Origin: an uncultured Acetatifactor sp.
GTDB lineage: Bacteria; Bacillota; Clostridia; Lachnospirales; Lachnospiraceae
Direction of reading: 5' to 3'
Length of the DNA: 61,643 nt
Assembly (NCBI GenBank): GCA_947586055.1
Contig: CANPXL010000016.1
Span: 1-61,643 of the forward strand
Positions 8,011 through 17,770 of this stretch are shown piece after piece. Numbering within the stretch: the first letter of the stretch is position 1; each line of letters opens with the position of its first letter. A model generated the notes under the pieces. The model searched no databases. It was not told where the DNA came from and saw nothing but the letters and a program-made list of their open reading frames with translations. Both the position numbers and the translations under genes were made by a program.

Positions 8011-9084
8011 TTAGCCCTTTTTGTGCTGCTTTTCGATGGCTTCCCAGAGGCCGTTTAGGTAGGTGGCGCCCAGAGCCCTGTCGTAAAGGCCGTAGCCGGG
8101 CATTGCCACCTCGTCCCAGATCATGCGCCCGTGGTCGGGACGGATGGGGCCTGTGAAGCCGATATCGTACAGCGCAAGCATGATCTCGTACATATCGAAG
8201 GTGCCGTCGCTGGACAGATGCGCGGATTCCTCAAAGTCCGTGGGAGAGTTGAATTTCAGGTTGCGCACATGGGCGAAGTGGATGCGGCCCTTCAGGGAGC
8301 GGATCATGTCGGGAAGATCGTTTTCCAGATTTGTGCCGTAGGAGCCGGAGCAGAAGGTGACGCCGTTGTGCGGATTGTCCACCATCTTCATCATCCGCAG
8401 GATGTTCTGCTTGTTGATGATGATACGGGGAAGACCGAACACGCTCCAGGCGGGATCGTCGGGGTGGATCGCCATGTTGATGTCATATTTGTCGCAGACG
8501 GGCATGATGCGCTCCAGGAAATATTTCAGGTTGGCGAAAAGCTTTTCGTCGTCCACATCCCGATACAGCTCAAAGAGCTCCTTGATGTGGGCCATGCGCT
8601 CGGGTTCCCAGCCCGGCAGGATGGCGCCGTTGGCGTCGCCGCTGATGGAGGCGAACATATCCTCCGGATTTAAGGCGTCCACGGCCTCCTGGGTGTAGGC
8701 CAGCACGGTGGAGCCGTCGGGGCGCACTCTGGCAAGTTCGGTTCTGGTCCAGTCGAACACGGGCATGAAGTTATAGCATACCATGTGGATTCCGGCCTGA
8801 CCGAGACGCTCCAGAGTGGTGATATAGTTGTCGATGTAAAGGTCCCTGTCGGGTGTCCCGACCTTGATGGCGTCGTGGATATTGACGCTTTCAATGCCGG
8901 CCAGTTTAAGTCCCGCGTCTTCAATCTCTTTTTTCAGGGCAAGAATGTCTTCCGTCTTCCAGACCTCGCCGGGAGCGGTGCCGTAGAGAGTGGAAATCAC
9001 GCCGGTGACGCCGGGAATCTGGCGGATCTGTTTTAATGTTACGGTATCATATTTGCTGCCGTACCAGCGCAGAGTCATCTGCAT
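8011..9084 (-). CDS. uxuA: Mannonate dehydratase
   Basis: A 357-residue enzyme that dehydrates D-mannonate to 2-keto-3-deoxygluconate, in the cytosol, usually with Mn or Fe. The N-terminus MTLRWYGSKYDTVTLKQIRQ, the following IPGVTGVISTLY and GEVW, and MAIHPDDPAWSVFGLPRI (His and Asp metal-site region) are typical of UxuA. Later HFAHVRNLK and the RPDHGRMIW segment near the C-terminus are also conserved. The start at 9084 has GGAGG with the expected spacing. It is the first gene of a uxuA-uxuB operon behind a strong promoter. With uxuB it indicates glucuronate use; a KDG kinase or aldolase is not in the window. Confidence 0.95.
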   Translation of the reverse strand: MQMTLRWYGSKYDTVTLKQIRQIPGVTGVISTLYGTAPGEVWKTEDILALKKEIEDAGLKLAGIESVNIHDAIKVGTPDRDLYIDNYITTLERLGQAGIHMVCYNFMPVFDWTRTELARVRPDGSTVLAYTQEAVDALNPEDMFASISGDANGAILPGWEPERMAHIKELFELYRDVDDEKLFANLKYFLERIMPVCDKYDINMAIHPDDPAWSVFGLPRIIINKQNILRMMKMVDNPHNGVTFCSGSYGTNLENDLPDMIRSLKGRIHFAHVRNLKFNSPTDFEESAHLSSDGTFDMYEIMLALYDIGFTGPIRPDHGRMIWDEVAMPGYGLYDRALGATYLNGLWEAIEKQHKKG

Positions 9085-9146
9085 AGGGGTTACCTCCGTT
9101 TCTGCCGCCTTACGCTGTCTTTCGCGTATACAGGCTCGTCATCTCT

Positions 9147-9175
9147 ATTATATAAGGGATCGAAATACAAAACAA
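9147..9175 (-). promoter_or_regulatory. Predicted sigma-A promoter of uxuA-uxuB
   Basis: Read on the minus strand, TTGTTT (9175-9170) and a perfect TATAAT (9152-9147) are 17 bases apart, pointing into uxuA. It stands nearly back to back with the pepF promoter. Confidence 0.7.
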
Positions 9176-9193
9176 GACCCGTCAGGTTTTTTG

Positions 9194-9222
9194 TTGCGGT
9201 TTTTGGGGAAATCGTGTATGAT
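9194..9222 (+). promoter_or_regulatory. Predicted sigma-A promoter of pepF
   Basis: TTGCGG at 9194-9199 and TATGAT at 9217-9222 are 17 bases apart. The ATG of pepF follows 75 bases after the -10 box. Confidence 0.65.
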
Positions 9223-9297
9223 AACCATAGTATGTCCGGCACGAAAAGGGGCCGGATGGAACTTCGGAAGGACGGTAAGGGAAAGGAGCGTGTAAAC

Positions 9298-11100
9298 ATG
9301 GCAAGAGAGCTGCCAAAAAGGGAAGAAGCGCGCAGGGAGGATACCTGGAAGCTGGAGGATATGTATCCTTCCGCAAAGGAGTGGGAGGAAGACCTGAAAA
9401 GGGTCATGGAGCTGGCGGAGGAGATCGCCGGCATGGAGGGGCATCTTGGCGACAGCGCCGGGAATCTGCGGAAGGCGCTTGAAAAGATCGCCGGGATGGG
9501 TGAAAAACTGGATCTGGCCTACAACTACGCGGAGAGGCTTTTCGATCAGGACCAGAACAACAGCGAACATCAGGCCATGAGCGCAAAGGCTGCGAATATT
9601 TACGCCCAGGCCGCCAGTCTCACCGCTTACATGGATCCGGAGATCATCGGCATCGACGACGGGAAGCTGGACCGCTTTTACCGGGAGGATCCGGGGCTTG
9701 AACTGTACCGCGGGCAGATCAGGGAAATCTGCCGCCTGAAGGAGCACTGCCTTTCAGCGGAGATGGAAAAGCTTCTGGCGCAGGCCACGGAGATGAGCAA
9801 TACGGCTTCGGATACCTTTTCCGTGATCAACAACGCGGATTTTCTGTTTCCGGAGGTGGAGGATGAAAAGGGCGAGACCGTCCGGATCACCCACGGCCGG
9901 TACGGCACGCTGATGGAAAGCGCCGACAGGAGAGTGCGCAGGGAGAGCTTTGAGAAGCTGTACTCCGTGTATCAGCAGTATGCCAATACGCTGGCCAGCC
10001 TGTACAACGGCCAGGTGAAGATGCAGATCTTTTACGCCAGAGCCAGAAAATACCGAAATACGCTGGAGGCGGCGGTGACGGCCAACGATGTGTCCCCGGC
10101 GGTCTATCACAATCTGGTGGAGACGGTGGACCGGAACCTGGACAAGCTTCACCGCTATGTGAGCCTGCGGAAGAGGTGTCTCGGGCTGGACGAGCTGCAT
10201 ATGTACGATATCTATACGCCCATGATACCGGACGCGGCAAAGGAGATTCCCTACGGGGAGGCAAAGGAGACTGTCCTGAAGGCGCTGGCGCCTCTGGGGG
10301 AGGATTATCTCGCAAAGCTGAAGGAGGGATTTGAGAACCGCTGGATCGATGTGTACGAGAATCAGGGCAAGCGAAGCGGGGCGTACTCCGCCGGAGCTTA
10401 CGGCGTCCATCCTTATGTCCTGTTAAATTATACCGGGACGCTGGACAGCATGTTCACCCTGGCCCATGAGATGGGACATGCCCTGCACAGCTGCTATTCC
10501 AACGAAAACCAGCCTTACATCTACGCAGATTACAAGATCTTCGTGGCGGAGGTGGCGTCCACCACCAACGAGATCCTGCTGATGGAATATCTGTTGGAGA
10601 ACACGACGGATAAAAGGGAGAGGGCGTATCTTTTGAACCATTATCTGGACAGCTTTAAGGGAACGGTGTTCCGCCAGACCCAGTTCGCGGAGTTTGAGAT
10701 GAGAAGCAACGCCCTGTGCGAGAGCGGAGAGAGCCTGAACGCCGCAAACCTGAATCAGATGTATCTGGAGCTGAACCGGAAATATTACGGGCCGGACATG
10801 GTCTCCGATGAGCAGATCGCTTATGAGTGGGCCAGGATTCCTCATTTTTATTATAATTTCTATGTGTATCAGTACGCCACCGCCTTTTCCGCTTCCGTGG
10901 CCATTGCCAAAAGCATTCTGAGCGAGGGCGCGCCCGCGGTGGAGCGGTATAAGAAATTCCTGTCCGGCGGCTGCAGCATGGCGCCGGTGGAGCTTTTGAA
11001 GATCGCGGGGGTGAACCTCGAGACGCCGGAACCCATCGAGCGGGCCATGCAGGCTTTCGGCGAGATCCTGGACGAGATGGAAGCGCTGGTTGAATCATGA
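9298..11100 (+). CDS. pepF: Oligoendopeptidase F (M3 family zinc peptidase)
   Basis: A 600-residue cytosolic metallopeptidase that cleaves short peptides. The zinc motif is HEMGH at about residues 390-394 within LAHEMGHALHS, and the third ligand region is FVAEVASTTNEILL, about 25 residues later. The N-terminus WKLEDMYPS is the family's usual opening. The frame is open further upstream, but ATG 9298 has AAAGGAG at good spacing and fits the family length. Its stop overlaps the start of the LytTR regulator by four bases (ATGA), so the two are translationally coupled. This links a peptidase with a regulator family that often senses peptides; whether they work together is inference. Confidence 0.95.
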   Translation: MARELPKREEARREDTWKLEDMYPSAKEWEEDLKRVMELAEEIAGMEGHLGDSAGNLRKALEKIAGMGEKLDLAYNYAERLFDQDQNNSEHQAMSAKAANIYAQAASLTAYMDPEIIGIDDGKLDRFYREDPGLELYRGQIREICRLKEHCLSAEMEKLLAQATEMSNTASDTFSVINNADFLFPEVEDEKGETVRITHGRYGTLMESADRRVRRESFEKLYSVYQQYANTLASLYNGQVKMQIFYARARKYRNTLEAAVTANDVSPAVYHNLVETVDRNLDKLHRYVSLRKRCLGLDELHMYDIYTPMIPDAAKEIPYGEAKETVLKALAPLGEDYLAKLKEGFENRWIDVYENQGKRSGAYSAGAYGVHPYVLLNYTGTLDSMFTLAHEMGHALHSCYSNENQPYIYADYKIFVAEVASTTNEILLMEYLLENTTDKRERAYLLNHYLDSFKGTVFRQTQFAEFEMRSNALCESGESLNAANLNQMYLELNRKYYGPDMVSDEQIAYEWARIPHFYYNFYVYQYATAFSASVAIAKSILSEGAPAVERYKKFLSGGCSMAPVELLKIAGVNLETPEPIERAMQAFGEILDEMEALVES

Positions 11101-11798
11101 AGCTGAAGATAGCGGTATGTGACGACGAGGCGGCCCAGAGGTCGTATCTTGTCAGGCTGGCCGCAGACTGGGCAAAAGGCTGCAGCCATCTGGCACAGAT
11201 CAGGCAGTACGGGGACGCAGAATCCTTTTTCTTTGATTACGGGGAGGAAAAGGATTTTGACATTCTGCTGCTGGATGTGGAGATGCCGGGGATGAACGGG
11301 ATTGAGCTGGCAAAAAGGGTAAGGCGCGACAGCCTGGCGGTACAGATCATTTTTATCACAGGGTATTATGAGTATTTCAGCGACGGCTTTGACGTTTCCG
11401 CCCTTCATTACCTGCTCAAGCCGGTGGATGAACAAAAGCTGGCGGAGGTGCTGGACAGGGCGGCGGAGAATCTGGCTTACCGCCAGCGTACGGTGCTTCT
11501 TGCCACCGCCGACGGCGGGATCAGGGTGGCGTTGTCCGATATTTTGTACGCGGAGTCGGAAAATGTCTATGTCATTGTCCATACGCTGCAGGGCAGCTAC
11601 CGGGCGCGGATGGCGCTGGCCAAGCTTGCGCTGCAGCTGGATGACACCTTTTTCCGGATCCACCGTTCTTATCTCGTGGGGCTGAAATACGTGAAAAAGG
11701 TCACGCGCACGACTGTAACCATGGCTGACGGGGCGCAGCTTCCCGTCAGCAGGGGATCCTATAACGCGGTGCACGGGGCGCTGATCCGGTACCTGTAG
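11097..11798 (+). CDS. LytTR-family response regulator
   Basis: A 233-residue two-component regulator of the AgrA/LytR type. The receiver domain (about 1-120) has the acidic pocket CDDE at residues 8-11, the phospho-acceptor Asp60 in LLLDVEMPGMNG, and the Lys in LKPVD. The LytTR DNA-binding domain (about 135-233) contains the ILYAESENVYV strand and the FFRIHRSYLVGLKYVKKV segment. Its start overlaps the pepF stop by four bases, and a GHKL kinase gene follows 31 bases later. It probably works with that kinase. Possible targets are the following exporter genes, whose promoter region lies 0.8 kb downstream. Confidence 0.93.
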   Translation: MKLKIAVCDDEAAQRSYLVRLAADWAKGCSHLAQIRQYGDAESFFFDYGEEKDFDILLLDVEMPGMNGIELAKRVRRDSLAVQIIFITGYYEYFSDGFDVSALHYLLKPVDEQKLAEVLDRAAENLAYRQRTVLLATADGGIRVALSDILYAESENVYVIVHTLQGSYRARMALAKLALQLDDTFFRIHRSYLVGLKYVKKVTRTTVTMADGAQLPVSRGSYNAVHGALIRYL

Positions 11799-11829
11799 GA
11801 GAAACAGAGGAAATGTGCAGGAGGGTGCA

Positions 11830-12480
11830 ATGCTGTTTGACAGGCTGATAGAAAAAAGAGTCGCGTCCTTTGAAAGAGAGCTTTTGCAGAAATATTACGC
11901 GGAAGTAGAGAATATGTACAGCAAAATGAGGGGCTGGCGGCACGATTACAGACACCATATCCAGACCATGAAGGTACACGCGGCATGCGGCGAATATGGA
12001 GAGATCGAGCGGTATCTGGACATGCTGGACGATGATCTGACCAACGTGGAGACGGTGGTCAGGACGGGAAACAGGATGGCGGACGCCATTTTGAACAGCA
12101 AGCTTTCCGTGGCGGCCGGGAAACAGATTCAGGTAAAGGCGGATGCAAAGGTACCGGTTGCCCTGTCCATATCGGAGCTGGATCTGTGCGTCCTGATCGG
12201 CAATCTGCTGGATAACGCCATTGACGCCTGTATGGAGCTTCCGCCTGAGAGACGGCTGATCCGGATCTATATGGAAATGAAAGGAAATTATCTGTATCTG
12301 TCGCTGACGAATACGGCCGGCGGGAGAAAGAAGCGTACTTTCCGTTCCACGAAGGGAGAAGGGCATGGCCTTGGAATAGCCCGTGCGGACGCCGTTGTTA
12401 AAAAATATGGGGGATACCTTACGAGAGCTTCCGAGGATGAGGCTTTTTCCACGGAGGTGCTGCTCCCGCAGTCATTGTAA
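11830..12480 (+). CDS. Soluble GHKL sensor kinase (AgrC-like catalytic core)
   Basis: A 216-residue protein holding only the cytoplasmic half of an AgrC/DcuS-like kinase. The dimerisation region has the candidate phospho-His within WRHDYRHH. The N box is NLLDNAIDAC and the G box GHGLGIARADAVVKKYGG. No transmembrane segment or sensor domain is visible. ATG 11830 is preferred because GGAGGG stands four bases upstream; a GTG at 11815 would add five residues. It is the last gene of the pepF-regulator-kinase unit and is followed by a terminator. It may bind an unlinked membrane sensor or sense a cytosolic signal. Confidence 0.88.
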   Translation: MLFDRLIEKRVASFERELLQKYYAEVENMYSKMRGWRHDYRHHIQTMKVHAACGEYGEIERYLDMLDDDLTNVETVVRTGNRMADAILNSKLSVAAGKQIQVKADAKVPVALSISELDLCVLIGNLLDNAIDACMELPPERRLIRIYMEMKGNYLYLSLTNTAGGRKKRTFRSTKGEGHGLGIARADAVVKKYGGYLTRASEDEAFSTEVLLPQSL

Positions 12481-12512
12481 AAGACAGTTCGTTGATGTGA
12501 AATATGGTTTAT

Positions 12513-12564
12513 AAGTGCAGTTGACATCAAATTTTCGACATTTGATATCAGACTGCACTTTTTT
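12513..12564 (+). terminator. Rho-independent terminator after the GHKL kinase
   Basis: A long, nearly perfect hairpin: AAGTGCAGT and GACATCAAAT on the left arm pair with ATTTGATATC and GACTGCACTT on the right, with a short TTCGAC-containing loop. A run of six T follows at 12559-12564. Confidence 0.88.
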
Positions 12565-12575
12565 ATATTTTGGTG

Positions 12576-12584
12576 TGGTATACT
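12576..12584 (+). promoter_or_regulatory. Extended -10 promoter of the ABC exporter pair
   Basis: TG, one base, then TATACT (12579-12584) forms an extended -10 element. No good -35 box is present upstream, where the terminator stem lies. It may need an activator such as the LytTR regulator encoded just upstream. Confidence 0.45.
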
Positions 12585-12608
12585 TCCATTCATCGGAAGG
12601 GTAGAGGG

Positions 12609-14570
12609 ATGGCGGCGCAAGACATTCGGAAAGATACGGGATGGCTGCGAAGGAAACAGGGCGCCGCCCGAAAAACACGGAGAGAGCGGATCGGGAGGAC
12701 AGGAAAAATGAGCGGAGGGAAAACAGAAAAAGGAAAACGGAAAGAGAAAACGGAAGGAGAAAAAACAGGGCGCGGTTATTCCGTCGTCAGTTGTTTTTCC
12801 TGGGCTCTGAGGAAGCAGTGGCGGCTGGATAAAAAATATCTGTTCCTTTTGTTTGCGGGAATCCCTGTAGCGGTGGTAAGCCCGCTGGTCAATTCGCTGT
12901 TTTCCAAGGAGCTGATCGACCGGATCGGCGCGGGTTCCTCCTTTGCACAGCTTGTGGCGGTGACGGCGCTGTTTTTGGCGGCGGATTTTTTCCTCGTGCA
13001 GTTCGGTTTTTTTTTGAATCGGAAATGTGAGGGGAGAAGGTATTATGCCACGGGCGTACACCAGACGGATATGAGTGAGGCCGGAGACTACCGGATGGAT
13101 TATGAAAATACGGAAAAGCAGGATTTCTGCAGAATTTCAGGATATGCCTGGGGTGATGCGGGCGGCGGAAACTGCGCCCTTGAGTTTTGCTGGCAGGATC
13201 TGTCTCAGGGGCTTTTGCACCTGAGCGGTATGCTCACGTATGGCGCCCTTATTGCCACGCTGCACCCGTTAATCTTTCCGGTGCTGGCTGCGACCTCCGT
13301 CCTGACTTATTTTACCACCCGCTGGCAGCCTGGGTATTATGAAAAAAACAAGCACCGCTGGGAGAAGGATATCCGGAAAAGAGATTATCTGCAGGGGCTC
13401 TCCGAGGATTTTCCGGCGGCAAAGGACATAAAGCTTTACGGAATGGAAGGCTGGCTCGAAAGGATGATGCGTGATTATCAGGCAGGGCTCCGTATATGGA
13501 ACGCCCGGTGCAGGCTGCGGGGATTCTGGGCTTCCCTTTTGTCTGCCCTCATGAGCTTTTTTCAAAACGGCGCGGCTTATCTGATCCTGATCGGCATCCT
13601 GCTGAAGGGCGGGATGACAGTGGGAGAATTTGTTTTCTATTTCGGGCTGACGGGAAGCATCGCGTCGTCGCTGCAGGGGATGATAAAGGATATGGCAATC
13701 CTGCGGACCAGGGCTGACAAGATTGCTTATTATCGGGATTTTTACGCCTATCCGTACCGATTCAACCACGGCGCGGGATGCCCTCTGCCGACGGCGCCGG
13801 TCTCCATTGAACTGAAGGATGTCTGGTATCGTTATGACGGCGCACAGGATTACACCTTAAAAGGTATAAATCTTACGATTCGCGCGGGAGAAAGTCTTGC
13901 GCTGGTGGGCTTAAACGGAGCGGGAAAGACCACGCTGATCAAGCTGATCTGCGGCCTGTACGCTCCGACGAAGGGGGAGATCCTGGTGGGCGGTACAAGC
14001 ATCGAAAAATACAACATCGAGGAGTATTATTCTCTGATCTCAGCGGTTTTTCAGGAAATCCGTATCGTGGCCTTCACTGTCTTTGAGTTTGTGGCCGGCG
14101 TTGATCTGAAGCGGCCCATGGCAAGGGAAGCGGCGGCGTCGGCAATGGAGGCGGCAGGGATCTATGAAAAAGTAAAAACGCTCCCTGCCGGAATGGATAC
14201 CCATCTTGGAAAGGGGATCTATGACGACGGGGTGGACTTTTCCGGCGGCGAGCTCCAGAAGCTTGTGCTTGCCCGGGCCATTTACAAGGACGGTCCCATT
14301 CTGATCCTGGACGAGCCCACCGCAGCGCTTGACCCGATATCGGAAAACAACCTGTACCAAAAGTACCGTTCTCTGACCGGGGGAAAGACTTCCGTCTATA
14401 TTTCCCACCGATTCGCCTCTACCAGGTTCTGCGACCGGATTGTCCTGCTGGAGGACGGCGGCATTGCGGAAACCGGCACTCATGAGGAACTGATGAAAAA
14501 GAACGGGCGATACGCGGAGCTGTTTGAAATCCAGAGCAGGTATTACAGGGAGGGCGAAAATCATGCTTAG
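12609..14570 (+). CDS. ABC exporter half-transporter (TM + ATPase), first subunit
   Basis: About 653 residues: a long basic N-terminal tail (to about residue 60, rich in Lys, Arg, Gly, Glu), six predicted membrane helices, then an ATPase domain. Walker A is GLNGAGKTT, the signature DFSGGELQKLVLARA, and Walker [14 protein letters not shown] with a switch His in YISHR. It overlaps the next ABC gene by eight bases and very likely forms a heterodimer with it. Start choice is open: ATG 12609 has GGAAGG eight bases before it, while ATG 12708 (620 residues) has GGAGG nine bases before it. Substrate unknown; a peptide or lipid is plausible next to a LytTR regulator. Confidence 0.88.
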   Translation: MAAQDIRKDTGWLRRKQGAARKTRRERIGRTGKMSGGKTEKGKRKEKTEGEKTGRGYSVVSCFSWALRKQWRLDKKYLFLLFAGIPVAVVSPLVNSLFSKELIDRIGAGSSFAQLVAVTALFLAADFFLVQFGFFLNRKCEGRRYYATGVHQTDMSEAGDYRMDYENTEKQDFCRISGYAWGDAGGGNCALEFCWQDLSQGLLHLSGMLTYGALIATLHPLIFPVLAATSVLTYFTTRWQPGYYEKNKHRWEKDIRKRDYLQGLSEDFPAAKDIKLYGMEGWLERMMRDYQAGLRIWNARCRLRGFWASLLSALMSFFQNGAAYLILIGILLKGGMTVGEFVFYFGLTGSIASSLQGMIKDMAILRTRADKIAYYRDFYAYPYRFNHGAGCPLPTAPVSIELKDVWYRYDGAQDYTLKGINLTIRAGESLALVGLNGAGKTTLIKLICGLYAPTKGEILVGGTSIEKYNIEEYYSLISAVFQEIRIVAFTVFEFVAGVDLKRPMAREAAASAMEAAGIYEKVKTLPAGMDTHLGKGIYDDGVDFSGGELQKLVLARAIYKDGPILILDEPTAALDPISENNLYQKYRSLTGGKTSVYISHRFASTRFCDRIVLLEDGGIAETGTHEELMKKNGRYAELFEIQSRYYREGENHA

Positions 14571-16644
14571 AAAAAAATCAGGGAGATTTTCGGAGAAAAC
14601 CGGAGAAGAACAAATAGAAACCGGAAAAGGGAAACGGGTAAAAGCCCGAGAAGAAAAACAGGAAAAAACCGGAAAAGGGAAACGGGTAAAAGCCCGAGAA
14701 GAAAAACAGGAAAAAACCGGAAAAGGGAAACGGGCAAAAGCACGAGAAGAAAAACAGGAAAAAACCGGGGAAGGAAAGCGGGTAAAAGCGGGAGAGAAAC
14801 CAATAAAACCCGGGGAAGACCAGAAAAAAACAGGGAGAGAAAGCCGCAGGGGAAATGTCACCCTCAGGGCGCTCAGGCAATATCACTCTTACAATCCCGC
14901 ATATTTTCCGCTGTGTTTTCTGGAGACGCTGTTCAGGGAGGCTATGCCTTATTTCACGCTCTGGATGTCCGCTCAGATCGTGACTGCACTCGCCGAAGGC
15001 GGGGAGAGAAGGGAGCTGTACTTCCTTGTGGGGATGACGCTGTTTGGAAGCCTTCTGATTCAGAGCCTGCAGGCGTTTCTTGGAAACCGCGTGGAGAAGG
15101 CGCTGGAAGTCCTGAACAATGAGGAAAAACTGAGACTTTACAAAAAGACACTGTCTCTGGACTATGACAAGATGGAAAATCCGGACATCCGCACACTTCG
15201 GCGCAGTATAACGGAAAATTCCTATATAAACGGCTATGGCGTGGAATATATGAGACAGTTTGTGCTTAGAATTATGTCCGGCGTCATCAGCCTGCTGTTT
15301 AGCGTGGCGCTCCTTGGGGAGATGGTTTCGCAGATGGCGGCCGTTTCGTTCCGGCCTTTAAGCCTGCTTCTTTTTGCGGCCATGCTCGGGTTTAGTGCGC
15401 TCAGTGTCCTGATTCGGTCCGTATACAGCGGGAAAAACGCGGCATACTGGGACGGGATCGGCGCGATGATGCTTGAGGAGAATAAACTTTCCATGGGATG
15501 TCAGACAAACGGAATGGATAACCGTATCTATCGGCAGCAGCAGATTATTACCAATCTGTTGAGGAGAGTCAGCCGGAAGCATCTTGCGGCTTTTTCCAAG
15601 GCGGCAATGATGGATTTTTGGGTTTCCATGCCCGTGTCTGCGGCTTCAATTCTGTCACAGGCATGTACTTACCTGATCGTGTGCTATTACTGTACGCTTG
15701 GAGCGTTCCCTGTGGGAAGCGTGATCAAGTATGTGGGATATCTCGGGATGCTACTTAATAATCTGCAGAGTATTATATCCTATGTGGGAAGCATAAAGGG
15801 CAACGAAAGGTTCCTCGCAAACTACCTGGAGTATTTTGACATTCCAAACGATATGTATCAGGGGAGCCTTGCGGTGGAAAAGCGCAGCGACAAAAGATAC
15901 GATATCGAGTTTCGGAATGTCAGCTTTCGCTATGCCGGAAGCGAAGCTTACGTGCTGAAAAATATCAATCTGAAAATCAAGGTGGGAGAACGCCTTGCCG
16001 TGGTGGGCATGAACGGCAGCGGAAAGACTACCTTCATTAAGCTGCTGTGCCGTCTGTACGATCCCGCGGAAGGGGAGATCGTGATGAACGACTTCAACAT
16101 CCGCAAATATAATTATCGTCAGTATCTTGACGTTTTTTCGATAGTGTTTCAGGATTATCATCTGCTGGCAATGTCCCTGGGAAGCAACGTCGCCTGTGCG
16201 GGAACCTGGGACGGCGAAAAGGCGGAGCGGCTCCTTGTGGAGGCGGGATTTGGGGAGCGGTATGAGCGTTTGCCAAAAAAGCTGGATACGCCCCTCTACA
16301 AAAACTTTGACGAGGACGGCGTCAATATTTCCGGCGGAGAGGCGCAGAAGATTGCTCTGGCAAGGGCGCTGTATCGGGATGCTCCCTTTATCATCCTTGA
16401 CGAGCCCACGGCGGCTCTGGATCCCGTGGCTGAAGCGGAGATCTATTCGGGATTTGACAGGATCGTGGGGGACAAGACCGCCATTTACATCAGCCACCGG
16501 CTGTCCTCCTGCCGGTTCTGCGACAGGATCGCAGTCTTTGACAGGGGCGGGATCGTACAGATTGGCACCCACGAAGAGCTGCTGGCGGATGAGAAGGGAA
16601 AGTATTATGAGCTCTGGCATGCCCAGGCGCAGTATTACGCCTGA
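14563..16644 (+). CDS. ABC exporter half-transporter, second subunit with repeat-built N-terminus
   Basis: A 693-residue partner of the preceding gene. Its first 100 residues are hydrophilic tandem copies of a 16-residue unit ([16 protein letters not shown]), encoded by a 48-base DNA repeat. Six membrane helices follow. The ATPase domain has Walker [10 protein letters not shown], signature [15 protein letters not shown], and Walker [17 protein letters not shown] 14563 has GGAGGG 11 bases upstream and overlaps the previous stop. The tail may face the cytoplasm before the first helix. It is unlike ordinary exporters, and the repeat number may vary between strains. Confidence 0.9.
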   Translation: MLRKKSGRFSEKTGEEQIETGKGKRVKAREEKQEKTGKGKRVKAREEKQEKTGKGKRAKAREEKQEKTGEGKRVKAGEKPIKPGEDQKKTGRESRRGNVTLRALRQYHSYNPAYFPLCFLETLFREAMPYFTLWMSAQIVTALAEGGERRELYFLVGMTLFGSLLIQSLQAFLGNRVEKALEVLNNEEKLRLYKKTLSLDYDKMENPDIRTLRRSITENSYINGYGVEYMRQFVLRIMSGVISLLFSVALLGEMVSQMAAVSFRPLSLLLFAAMLGFSALSVLIRSVYSGKNAAYWDGIGAMMLEENKLSMGCQTNGMDNRIYRQQQIITNLLRRVSRKHLAAFSKAAMMDFWVSMPVSAASILSQACTYLIVCYYCTLGAFPVGSVIKYVGYLGMLLNNLQSIISYVGSIKGNERFLANYLEYFDIPNDMYQGSLAVEKRSDKRYDIEFRNVSFRYAGSEAYVLKNINLKIKVGERLAVVGMNGSGKTTFIKLLCRLYDPAEGEIVMNDFNIRKYNYRQYLDVFSIVFQDYHLLAMSLGSNVACAGTWDGEKAERLLVEAGFGERYERLPKKLDTPLYKNFDEDGVNISGGEAQKIALARALYRDAPFIILDEPTAALDPVAEAEIYSGFDRIVGDKTAIYISHRLSSCRFCDRIAVFDRGGIVQIGTHEELLADEKGKYYELWHAQAQYYA
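14621..14812 (+). repeat. 48-base in-frame tandem repeat, about four copies
   Basis: Copies begin at 14621, 14669, 14717 and 14765, each opening with CCGGAAAAGGG or a close variant. The first three are almost identical and the fourth has diverged. The unit is a multiple of three, so copy-number changes keep the exporter frame open. Confidence 0.93.
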
Positions 16645-16682
16645 GGACGAAGCGCGGGGAAGGAATCATCCGGGAGACCGTC

Positions 16683-16711
16683 TTGACCTTTTCCCGGCAA
16701 TATGGTATATT
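16683..16711 (+). promoter_or_regulatory. Predicted sigma-A promoter of the GH130 gene
   Basis: TTGACC at 16683-16688 and TATATT at 16706-16711 are 17 bases apart, 72 bases upstream of the ATG at 16784. Confidence 0.65.
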
Positions 16712-16783
16712 TTTCTGTGTAAAAAAGCCGGGCAAAACGGCGTCCGGCATGACGGAAAAAGGAAGGAAAAAGGAGGATTACTT

Positions 16784-17758
16784 ATGGCGACGATTATCGG
16801 GGACAATTTACCCAACATTCCCTGGGAGGACAGACCTGCGGGATGCAGTGACATTGTATGGCGTTACAGCCGGAATCCAATTGTGGAGCGGGATCAGATC
16901 CCCGGCTCCAACAGCATTTTCAATTCCGCGGTGGTGGCGAAGGACGGCGCTTTTGTAGGCATCTTCAGAAGCGACAACACCGCGATGGAACAGCACCTGT
17001 TCCTTGGAAAGAGCGACGATGCCATTCACTGGGACATTGAGCCGGATCCTCTGCCCCTTTACGACAAAAATGAGAAACAGTGCGGCGTGGCATGCGGCTA
17101 TGACCCGAGAGTCTGCTGGATCGAGGACCGGTATTATGTGACATGGTGCAATTCCTTTCACGGGCCCACTATCGGCGTGGCGTATTCCTTTGATTTCCGG
17201 AAATTTTATCAGCTGGAAAACGCCTTTCTGCCTTTCAACCGAAACGGCGTCATGTTCCCCAAAAAGATCGGCGGGAAGTTCATGATGCTCTCAAGACCCA
17301 GCGACAACGGGCATACGCCCTTCGGCGACATGTTCTTAAGCCAGAGCCCCGACATGGAGCACTGGGGGTACCACCGCTATGTGATGCAGGCGCAGGGCTG
17401 GGCCTGGACCAAGGTGGGCGCAGGCCCGATTCCTATTCTCACCACGGAGGGATGGCTCCTGATCTTCCATGGCGTGGGAACTACCTGCAACGGCATGATC
17501 TATTCCATGGGCGCGGCCATTCTGGACGAGAACGAGCCGTGGAAGGTGAAATACCGCTGCAAGCCTTATATTTTCCATCCCACAGCGCTCTATGAATGCG
17601 TGGGAGACGTGCCGAACGTGACCTTCCCCTGCGCGACCCTTACGGACGCGGCGACCGGCAGGATCGCGATCTACTACGGCGCGGCGGATACCGTTGTGGG
17701 TCTTGCCTTTGCGCAGGTGGATGAACTGATCGACTTTATTAAGAAGAACGCGCTTTGA
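16784..17758 (+). CDS. GH130 family mannoside phosphorylase
   Basis: A 324-residue five-bladed beta-propeller enzyme of glycoside hydrolase family 130. These phosphorolyse beta-mannosides to alpha-mannose 1-phosphate. CGYDPRV near residue 105 carries the proton-donor Asp of the family; NSIFNSAVV near the N-terminus and [15 protein letters not shown] at the C-terminus are family blocks. The short length and the C-terminal block favour a beta-1,4-mannooligosaccharide phosphorylase (GH130_2-like) over mannosylglucose phosphorylase, but I cannot fix the substrate. ATG 16784 has AGGAGG upstream; the open frame before it overlaps the ABC gene and is not coding. It has its own promoter and no mannanase or sugar transporter next to it. 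Confidence 0.9.
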   Translation: MATIIGDNLPNIPWEDRPAGCSDIVWRYSRNPIVERDQIPGSNSIFNSAVVAKDGAFVGIFRSDNTAMEQHLFLGKSDDAIHWDIEPDPLPLYDKNEKQCGVACGYDPRVCWIEDRYYVTWCNSFHGPTIGVAYSFDFRKFYQLENAFLPFNRNGVMFPKKIGGKFMMLSRPSDNGHTPFGDMFLSQSPDMEHWGYHRYVMQAQGWAWTKVGAGPIPILTTEGWLLIFHGVGTTCNGMIYSMGAAILDENEPWKVKYRCKPYIFHPTALYECVGDVPNVTFPCATLTDAATGRIAIYYGAADTVVGLAFAQVDELIDFIKKNAL

Positions 17759-17770
17759 GGATTCCCGCGG

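Noticed and set aside
6282..8156. Plus-strand open frame of about 620 codons
   Set aside because: It is antisense to uxuB, whose family blocks are clear. Composition is that of a shadow frame.
13000..13200. Suspected frameshift near a run of nine T in the first ABC exporter gene
   Set aside because: The segment downstream (GDYRMDYENTEKQDF and ALEFCWQDLSQGLL) fits the expected helices of this exporter type in the same frame, so the gene seems intact.
16196..16783. Upstream extension of the GH130 frame
   Set aside because: It runs through the ABC exporter gene in another frame. The ATG at 16784 has AGGAGG and gives the family N-terminus.
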